From Bolinopsis microptera (taxonomy: Eukaryota > Ctenophora > Tentaculata > Lobata > Bolinopsidae), in the NCBI RefSeq assembly GCF_026151205.1, contig NC_087080.1:13339337-13403336 (forward strand): a stretch of DNA of 64,000 nucleotides, given 5' to 3'. The position numbers and the translations under genes are program-made. The notes under the pieces were generated by a model. It did not search any database, had not been told where the DNA came from, and saw only the letters and a program-made list of their open reading frames with translations. Positions 61,301 through 64,000 of this stretch are shown one piece after another; position 1 is the stretch's first letter; the number at the start of each line of letters is the position of its first letter.

Positions 61301-63859
61301 CAAATTTATTTTCAACGCCAATGGAAATTTGTTGTAAATTTCGAGAAATTTGTAACTTTTGATGATAGTTCAAACATTTTACTAAGAAACTCTACCTTTT
61401 GTGCTTGAACCTACATTATTCTTGATGAAGTTGACGAATAAACGGTTTTCAATTGTGTACCACACACTTTTACTAGTTTCACAAGATTCAATGTTACATG
61501 CATTGTGCAAATGACATTTCCTATGCGGTCTCGGAATTATCTTAAATCACTGATTGGTAAGTTATTCGAGTTTGGTATGTTGCCAGTTACAAAGTAGAAT
61601 GAGGAAACAATTGATGAGGAGTTGAACAATTGTTCGAATATATTATTGAGTCTCTATATTATATATAATGAAGATGAAACAGTACTCGGTCAACATCTGA
61701 TATCTTGTAAAGAAGTTCACGCCTAAGAATTCCTTAACAGAGACACGATGCAGTACTAATTGTATAGATAGCAAGAGTATTTGAAGCACTAGCTGAATAT
61801 TCCTGTACAGCTGGAAGCTCTCAGTATCTGAAATACAAACTGTTACAGAAGATGTACAAGCTAACCTGAGTGAGCAGGAAGCGAAGACACTGAGATTTGT
61901 TGTGTTTGATCGCATAGAATAACGGTGTCTGAAGTTCCTTGTCCATGGCTTCTAGAGTCAGTGTACCTGCACCTATATGGCGGGTTAACTCCTGAAATTG
62001 GTTTACATCTCAATCGTCTGATCGTTTAATTTGTTAATTAATTACTGTACTACCAGCTTCGAAGAAAGAGGAAAATTATTTCATTAAAACATTACGCTGA
62101 TGTGATAGTCAAAATAGCATGTCTTGAGTATTAACTTTGGTTAATTCGTTCGGGAAAATAATTGAACTAGTGGGATTTTTCTTGTCGAAACATGTCCCAC
62201 GATCATGTGGCAGTGAATTGTTTAAAGAGGTGAGATTGTCAATAGATAATTTGTGTAAAATTACTGATGTTTGAACAAATAACCCGGATATCAGTGCAAT
62301 TGTTTAAGGATAAGTTAATCAGCAAACCTTGAGAGTAGCCACACTCCCGCTTTTAACTGCAGCATGTAAGGGTGTCATGCCCGTGTCCTTTACTCTGAAG
62401 TTCATTCTATCTGGATTACCTTCTAACAGGTATGAAACCTGTGCGGTAAAAGAAGATAATTTTCAGAACATTCTTTTTAATTTAACAGCTGTCTTGAGCT
62501 CTGTTTTTTGTGGTCGATGTGAGATGAATACACAAGATATCAGTTATACAGTTATTATACTCGTACAAAAATCTTGTAAATAATTTTTGGCTGGAAATCT
62601 AAAATCCTATCCAATATCCGTGTGCGAATGTTGAACACAGTGCAATACTGTAATATGTTTATGATATCACGTTTACCTTGGCAGTGTCCCCTTTAAGGGC
62701 GGCGTAGTATAGAGTCTGATTGTTGAATCTGTGGTTATATTGATTGTCTCTGGGAAAGTGTAACTCAATCATTTTCGGGAAAAAAACTATGTTTCATTTG
62801 AACTTTGCATTCATCAGCAAAACACAGTGCATTTAGTTCTCAAGATCAAAAATTAAAACGGGTTATTGTAGAAACTGTTCCAGTACCTGTAAAACAACTG
62901 TCATTAATATTCAAACTCACTGTTTAGAATTAGTATCAAGTTTGCGTCTTTTAGCACCCTCATCCGGCTCCGAACCCCCCTCCTCCTCCAGCGTGACTTG
63001 TTGGGGAGAGTCAGGTTTAGGTTCCACCACTACAGGCAGGGGCTGCATTCCACCTGTACTGAGGGCTTTGTGGGGGGATCTCATGGGGGAACCATGGGGA
63101 CTTGTGCACTGAGGGGTTATGTGACGTAACTGTCAGATACTTATAATGGGGATATATCTTAAACATGGAGATAAAACTGGTTTTATAAAGATAATGTTAT
63201 TCGTATGATGATTGAACATGCATGAGGTGAATTAGATATGAACGTGAGCTATAATCAGGGTTTTCATTGTTTAAATTTTCCAAGCTGTATTATGAGTGCT
63301 TTGAAAAATACTTTTAACTCACCACAGACCGCTCAATATTTTTCTCTTCCTCACCGTCACTGTCATCAAGGGTTATTGGGGCCTCCGAGGAGCCCTGCTC
63401 CACATCAATCACCGGAGGTTTGTGTTTTAGACAACTTGTACACATTCTGTAGGTCGTAAATTGTTACTCCTCAATTTTATGCAAAATAAAATAATAACAA
63501 TAAATCGGAGAAGTTTACTAGATCAATTGGTATATTTCATGACTACATTTGATGGCACAATGGAACAGAGAAGAAGCTGCCACGATTTAACTTGAAATAA
63601 GAAATTGATTCGATAACTGTCAAATGGCTGCCTAATGTTGCAGAGTAAGCTATTAAGTATTGAGGCAGTTAAAATATTAAACCAAATAATCATACCTTTG
63701 GTGTCTGAATGGTACTGGAAATTTGAAATAGCCCCCAGCCATGGGTCTCCGGTTGTCTGTGATGGGGCCTTGTGACTGGGTTAATTGTGAGGAGGGTGAG
63801 GGTTGTTGTTGAGCTTGCTGTCCTGTGTTCAGACTGATGTTGATATTAAACTGCGGGGT
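28398..63859 (-). CDS. EHMT: EHMT (G9a/GLP-type) histone H3 lysine-9 methyltransferase
   Basis: Nuclear enzyme that mono- and dimethylates H3K9; its ankyrin repeats read methyl-lysine in the known family. Seventeen exons: 63859-63696, 63446-63323, 63108-62921, 62749-62677, 62438-62328, 61991-61866, 43705-43622, 43388-43245, 43023-42921, 42557-42442, 31374-31271, 31003-30859, 30741-30655, 30525-30375, 29265-29129, 28948-28749, 28545-28398. All have GT-AG borders with agreeing phases and sum to 2205 nt, 734 codons plus TAG. Order: Q/S/P-rich and acidic region, KRRKL basic patch, about seven ankyrin repeats, Cys-rich pre-SET, SET ([20 protein letters not shown]), post-SET CxCx4C. Introns of 18.2 and 11.1 kb hold other genes on the + strand. 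The N-terminus may extend beyond the window. Confidence 0.93.
29298..29925. mobile_element. Inverted-repeat element with G-run and C-run ends
   Basis: Flanked by the direct repeat AATATT (29292-29297 and 29926-29931). It starts with 17 G then CCAACCATATTAAAGTATAT, and ends with ATACTTTAATATGGTTG then 22 C, so the ends are inverted repeats. Inside each end is a direct copy of ATTAAAATGTAGGATTTTT(T/C)CC... to GACCCGGGGATATACT. No coding capacity. It sits in the EHMT intron 29266-30374. Confidence 0.8.
30050..30370. repeat. Possible dispersed repeat in an EHMT intron
   Basis: Begins near TATATAAAGCGAGACG and ends near GACGGGTTCCTGCTAG. The style of both ends is that of common short invertebrate repeats, and it has an A14 run in the middle. 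No partner copy in the window, so class unknown. Confidence 0.35.
31676..31738 (+). promoter_or_regulatory. PRAAH leader block with CACGTG E-box
   Basis: GTTGCCATGAGAACACATCG, then TTTGCATTCAGCACGTGCAA, matching 18881-18938. In this copy CAG|T is CAT|T, so if the block is an acceptor the next CAG (five bases on) would have to be used. Confidence 0.6.
31820..32920 (+). CDS. PRAAH family protein, copy 5, complete three-exon gene
   Basis: Exons 31820-32240, 32376-32493 and 32710-32920, phases 1 and 2, 249 residues without a stop. Start MAYRML agrees with copy 1. Exon 1: [67 protein letters not shown] and a final SFVPG. Exon 2: [20 protein letters not shown] and [15 protein letters not shown]. 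Exon 3: [15 protein letters not shown], then NTRKGNRC and the basic [16 protein letters not shown]. It lies in the 11-kb EHMT intron on the opposite strand. Acidic serine clusters (SDEE, TDSEEE) look like CK2 sites. Function unknown; a small nuclear basic protein is my guess. Confidence 0.75.
34177..35071. mobile_element. TIR element, 895 bp, with GCGACATCTGTCCGACAG ends
   Basis: Both ends carry inverted copies of (G)CGACATCTGTCCGAC, repeated two to three times near each end. The flanking LINE sequence CCATTGA is duplicated (34170-34176 and 35072-35078), and reading across the excised site gives an unbroken LINE frame ([12 protein letters not shown]). No transposase seen inside. Confidence 0.8.
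35530..35709 (+). repeat. 90-bp tandem duplication
   Basis: Two copies, each with CTCAACATAGGTGACATAGG and AGTTTAATCTAAAAAA, about 93% alike, inside the LINE remains. Confidence 0.85.
36841..37769. other. Non-coding stretch
   Basis: LINE 3' debris grading into unannotated AT-rich DNA. A fragment at 37143-37325 again has [20 protein letters not shown], the RT stretch seen at about 23090, so LINE sequence continues to about 37300. Confidence 0.5.
37770..38450 (+). repeat. Second copy of the PRAAH-carrying dispersed unit, upstream part
   Basis: Collinear with 18410-18880 (GGCCGCTTTTCTTTTG, ATGGTGAAATTAACAATTTA, AAAATAACTTTGCGCAGG). The CACGTG leader block itself is not found after it. Confidence 0.7.
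39158..40072 (+). pseudogene. PRAAH family copy 6, exon 2 frameshifted
   Basis: A 5' block (TTGGCGCTGTTTACGTTTCT) at 39158, a short [14 protein letters not shown] exon 1 ending 39357, exon 2 39496-39623 (eight bases shorter than in copy 4, so out of frame) and exon 3 39877-40072 ([32 protein letters not shown]). Introns and splice sites align with copy 4 almost base for base. It looks like a sister of copy 4 from a larger duplication. Confidence 0.7.
40168..40243 (+). pseudogene. PRAAH family exon 3, solitary extra copy
   Basis: Acceptor AATGCAG, then [19 protein letters not shown] and a stop after 25 codons. The same truncated exon type is seen at 13176. It could be an alternative last exon of copy 6 or the end of a lost gene. 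Confidence 0.6.
40480..41515 (+). pseudogene. PRAAH family copy 7, damaged exon 1, intact exons 2 and 3
   Basis: Close sister of copy 5. Exon 1 (to 40839) reads [20 protein letters not shown] and [15 protein letters not shown] (the PRAAH block is recognisable only in another frame), then [35 protein letters not shown] and LTFVPG. A TGA lies upstream of DSPV in this frame, so the normal start is lost; starting at ATG 40584 would still give a protein without the first motif. Exons 40968-41094 ([20 protein letters not shown]) and 41302-41515 ([26 protein letters not shown]) are open and in phase. Confidence 0.65.
41597..42170 (+). pseudogene. PRAAH family copy 8, degraded
   Basis: A 5' block at 41598, exon 1 with [20 protein letters not shown] and [10 protein letters not shown], then a stop; donor GTACTT at about 41900; an exon-2 remnant at about 42041-42160 ([10 protein letters not shown], then frame lost, MSDIMS). 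Followed at 42180-42235 by a further scrap resembling the [11 protein letters not shown] part of exon 1. Confidence 0.6.
42442..43705 (-). CDS. EHMT: EHMT exons: later ankyrin repeats
   Basis: Exons 43705-43622, 43388-43245, 43023-42921 and 42557-42442. They read [59 protein letters not shown] and [17 protein letters not shown]. The W in DGWTALMWA and in [11 protein letters not shown] match the aromatic-cage repeats that bind methyl-lysine in G9a/GLP, so histone reading is probably kept. Confidence 0.92.
43790..44200. repeat. Older duplicated segment, copy A (copy B at 50690-51030)
   Basis: Shares GGTTTAGAAATACTGTCT, CGGAATGACGGG, TCCAAAAGG(A/C)TCATG and GCAAGTGGAAACATTATT in order with the second segment, at clearly lower identity than the young duplication described at 45980/50218. 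Confidence 0.65.
44802..45742. mobile_element. Long terminal-inverted-repeat element, 941 bp
   Basis: Ends TCAACGGGAAAT and ATTTCCCGTTGA. The inverted arms extend about 150-200 bp inward (for example GTTCCCAAAATTT against AAATTTTGGGAAC), the right arm lacking about 50 bp. The centre is AT-rich and non-coding. A second, inverted copy lies at 46762-47545. Confidence 0.8.
45980..46342 (+). CDS. Small secretory-pathway single-TM protein, copy 1
   Basis: 120 residues from ATG 45980; an upstream in-frame ATG exists, but TTTTCAG ends one base before this one and the signal peptide starts here ([18 protein letters not shown]). A short ectodomain (about 22 residues, D/E/Y-rich), a TM helix ([20 protein letters not shown]) and a basic cytoplasmic tail follow. 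No cysteine pairs or enzyme motif. It lies on the + strand inside the 18-kb EHMT intron. The copy at 50218 is about 95% identical in protein. Family unknown. Confidence 0.65.
   Translation: MKTSYVLLLSCLHTAFSQDTYNEAAYNGILDDYTFISILVGTGLCLTIVIVLVVVIAFLKMRQIVYTSVPFNIQKVLSVTHARYRNDKSSANLPKPKIKTFVLNKDMNVHRAGGISFYGV
46412..46738 (+). CDS. Doubtful ORF downstream of copy 1
   Basis: 108 codons preceded by an acceptor-like TTTTTAGCACAG. Its counterpart at 51472 is open too, but most differences change amino acids and two indels in the middle cancel out. No signal peptide or known motif. It may be UTR or intron sequence that is open by chance. Confidence 0.25.
   Translation: MYLMTGVFLRRCILFRPPGISASKFRHFIKNSGILALGGSIILWSDVGWSGHCGPNVTDKNDKLNYTKYDCIYCVPITQSIKHKRNVIVFSKIVSASTFFVSQNFPLH
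46762..47545. mobile_element. Inverted, truncated copy of the long-TIR element
   Basis: Reverse complement of about 44775-45590. The match runs about 29 bp beyond the TIR end (CCCGTTGAAAT(T/C)GCTT... against the left flank of the first copy), so the flank was copied too or the element is longer than its TIR suggests. With 44802-45742 it brackets the small TM gene as an inverted pair. Confidence 0.75.
47994..48287 (+). CDS. Small secretory-pathway single-TM protein, divergent member
   Basis: 97 residues from ATG 47994 (or 47997). Acceptor-like ATTGTCAG ends three bases before. Signal peptide [17 protein letters not shown], a short S/T-rich ectodomain, [22 protein letters not shown] and a basic tail ([16 protein letters not shown]). 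Same layout and orientation as the genes at 45980 and 50218, but little sequence identity. In the EHMT intron. Function unknown. Confidence 0.5.
   Translation: MMTDKLLLLCCSILTARGNSNPGTSAATSIRRHTLIAGFIVSIMILAFAICILFKWILTLRIKENCRIPQKRYKSRGWMVLQTKDYFTKAIQTPGPT
48933..49268. mobile_element. TIR insertion with internal 10-bp minisatellite
   Basis: Ends GGGCAGGAACCGAGAGTGCC and its inverse GGCACTCTCGGTTTCTGCCC, flanked by TAAATC on both sides (48927-48932 and 49269-49274). The interior is an array of ATATTGTCAT-type units (about 20, with variants). The paralogous sequence near 45800 lacks it, showing the empty site. Confidence 0.85.
49316..50081. mobile_element. Second insertion relative to the paralogous segment
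   Basis: Absent from the matching place near 45845. Starts near GTGTAACCCGGCCTACGGCC, contains CCCGTAACTCTT(G/A)CCGTT twice, (CT)n, (GA)n, then GACAGACAGACA and (CA)n near the end. The class is not recognised. The style (CCGG-rich start, GACAGA tail) is that of short non-autonomous elements. Confidence 0.6.
50218..50580 (+). CDS. Small secretory-pathway single-TM protein, copy 2
   Basis: 120 residues. Differs from the 45980 protein by about five residues (T to A, V to A, A to E, N to G, I to V). Same TTTTCAG before the ATG, signal peptide ([18 protein letters not shown]), TM and basic tail. Part of a young duplication whose 5' flank received two insertions. Confidence 0.65.
   Translation: MKASYVLLLSCLHTAFSQDTYNEAAYNGILDDYTFISILVGTGLCLTIVIVLVVVIAFLKMRQIVYTSVPFNIQKALSVTHARYRNDKSSENLPKPKIKTFVLGKDMNVHRAGGVSFYGV
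51472..51837 (+). CDS. Doubtful ORF, counterpart of 46412
   Basis: 121 codons, with a different end from the 46412 copy because the two loci diverge structurally after 51780. Same doubts apply. Confidence 0.2.
   Translation: MHLMTGVFIRRCILFRPPGVSPSKFRHFIKNSGILALGDSIIVWSDVGWSGHCGPNVTEKTINSIIKYDCIHCVPITQSIKHKRNVLVFSKIVSASNFFVYQTFPRTSLHFKLYLLFINLG
51894..52476 (+). pseudogene. Small single-TM protein, copy 3, one-base frameshift
   Basis: ATG 51894 follows TTCCAG by one base and opens a signal peptide [20 protein letters not shown]. The frame stops at about 51999-52005 in a run of five A. The following frame carries the rest: [20 protein letters not shown] (TM), [19 protein letters not shown] and an Arg/Ser-rich tail of about 90 residues ending at 52476. 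One A too many in the run explains the break. It is a recent lesion, a polymorphism or an assembly error. Its tail is longer than in the other copies. The sequence ACTAGAGTAAGAGTGACGCT at its end also occurs at 46735, marking a deletion of this gene in the first locus. Confidence 0.65.
52480..53081. other. Non-coding 3' flank
   Basis: AT-rich. Probably UTR and intron of the surrounding genes. Confidence 0.4.
53082..53136. repeat. Perfect 21-bp inverted repeat, 13-base loop
   Basis: Arms 53082-53102 and 53116-53136 are exact reverse complements (the left arm starts TGAAGTCATTCAAGCGAG). The arms have higher GC than the surrounding sequence. Confidence 0.85.
53137..55680. other. Intronic stretch without a supported gene
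   Basis: Open stretches such as the 84-codon one at 53716-53970 on the - strand have no motif or splice context that I can trust. Confidence 0.35.
55682..55756 (+). repeat. Short minisatellite
   Basis: Four copies of TAGTGGTCAAGTTT with TATGTC spacers. Confidence 0.8.
56324..57790. mobile_element. TIR element with internal CTCACAAAATGACA repeats
   Basis: Ends TACGGGTATCGGCCTTACAA and its inverse, matching over about 28 bp. GCCT(C/T)ACAAAATGACA recurs at least eight times inside, in forward orientation in the left half and inverted (TGTCATTTTGTAAGGC) in the right half, which makes the whole element a loose palindrome. No transposase frame. Target duplication unclear. Confidence 0.75.
57791..60549. 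other. Intronic stretch with a possible decayed gene start
   Basis: At 59100-59160, TTTTTGTTCTCGGTTTTCAA and CTCCTTCCAGAAAAATGTTAC resemble the sequence just ahead of the gene at 60550, followed here by an early stop: a probable relic of a duplicate. Otherwise AT-rich and unassigned. Confidence 0.4.
60550..61050 (+). CDS. Single-TM protein with PPxY cytoplasmic tail
   Basis: 166 residues. The ATG lies four bases after CTTCCAG. Signal peptide [18 protein letters not shown], a very short ectodomain, [21 protein letters not shown], then [11 protein letters not shown] and a proline/tyrosine-rich tail with DPPPPYHL (PPxY, a WW-domain ligand type) and [10 protein letters not shown]. This layout recalls Shisa/VOPP/WBP1-like adaptors that recruit NEDD4-type ubiquitin ligases, but the extracellular cysteines of Shisa are absent, so I do not assign it. 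On the + strand within the 18-kb EHMT intron. AATAAA at 61437. Confidence 0.7.
   Translation: MLRKILLLTLTLSLAALSPVPENKESQLTEDAIAALVVASLALAFAVLIFCRMCYLNRRKRLILSEDSTISEAAYPAPGPCLQKYDPGVDPQFGQLDPPPPYHLTAEPGWHHVTRHVGANRSAPQYPGRAYSEGTSSSQLAPPLYETLGYRENCQTQCYRNRTVDD
61051..61865. other. 3' UTR of the PPxY gene and EHMT intron start
   Basis: A poly(A) signal AATAAA at 61437-61442 in the + orientation fits the end of the gene at 60550. No other gene. Confidence 0.5.
61866..62749 (-). CDS. EHMT: EHMT exons: first ankyrin repeats
   Basis: Exons 62749-62677 (acceptor TTTCCCAG gives the right phase), 62438-62328 and 61991-61866. Ankyrin signatures: [33 protein letters not shown] and [20 protein letters not shown]. 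Confidence 0.9.
62921..63859 (-). CDS. EHMT: EHMT exons: N-terminal acidic region in the window
   Basis: Exons 63859-63696, 63446-63323 and 63108-62921. They read [11 protein letters not shown] and a Q/S/P-rich stretch, [15 protein letters not shown], then [13 protein letters not shown] (acidic), [22 protein letters not shown] and KRRKLD (a likely nuclear localisation patch). Such an acidic plus basic region precedes the ankyrin repeats in G9a/GLP. No initiator ATG is assigned because the first exon starts at an acceptor. Confidence 0.8.
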
Positions 63860-64000
63860 CTGCAAAGAAGGGATTGTAAGCGCAAGCTTGAGTATAATAT
63901 AACAAAGGTTATCATAAATATTTAACAATCATCTTCAAAGGACTGAACTGTTATAGTGTTATCAGTACATGAAATATTATACCATGTTTGATGATAAATA

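Noticed and set aside
62757..62786. Earlier acceptor (ATAG before T7) for the first ankyrin exon
   Set aside because: Gives the wrong phase; TTTCCCAG at 62750 fits the phase of the preceding exon.

Overview
The window is nuclear DNA of an animal with motile cilia: AT-rich, with spliced genes (GT-AG introns of about 80 bases to 18 kb), class A GPCR loci, many non-LTR retrotransposon remains and many small inverted-repeat insertions. The species cannot be named from the sequence. An invertebrate, possibly an early-branching one, is my inference.

Two conserved genes form the frame. On the + strand, bases 1-8774 hold the 3' part of a coiled-coil gene that reads as ODAD3/CCDC151 (outer dynein arm docking). 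Its 7.4-kb intron carries three decayed GPCR loci on the opposite strand. On the - strand, seventeen exons between 63859 and 28398 rebuild a phase-consistent 734-residue G9a/GLP-type histone H3K9 methyltransferase (EHMT): acidic region, ankyrin repeats, pre-SET, SET, post-SET. The two genes converge. Between them lie 20 kb of retroelements.

The most novel content is a multicopy three-exon gene family, here called PRAAH after its KPPRPRAAH motif. About eight copies or fragments lie on the + strand, at 10-20 kb and inside an 11-kb EHMT intron (31.6-42.3 kb). Two copies are open from start to stop (432 and 249 aa). They share intron phases (1, then 2), the blocks [25 protein letters not shown], an IKELE block and an acidic SDSE/SDTDSE block followed by GRA--SSL-RTL, and two kinds of conserved 5' block. 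I do not recognise the family.

The 18-kb EHMT intron (43706-61865) holds a second group, small signal-peptide plus single-TM proteins antisense to EHMT: 45980, 47994, 50218, a frameshifted one at 51894 and a PPxY-tailed one at 60550. Each has a splice-acceptor-like CAG 1-4 bases before its ATG. This part was rearranged by duplication, inverted repeats and insertions whose empty sites survive in the paralogous copy.

Mobile DNA: RTE-like, L2/CR1-like and RNase-H-type LINE remains; an ORF1-like gene; two SINE-like insertions with clear target duplications; and several terminal-inverted-repeat elements, one with G-run/C-run ends.
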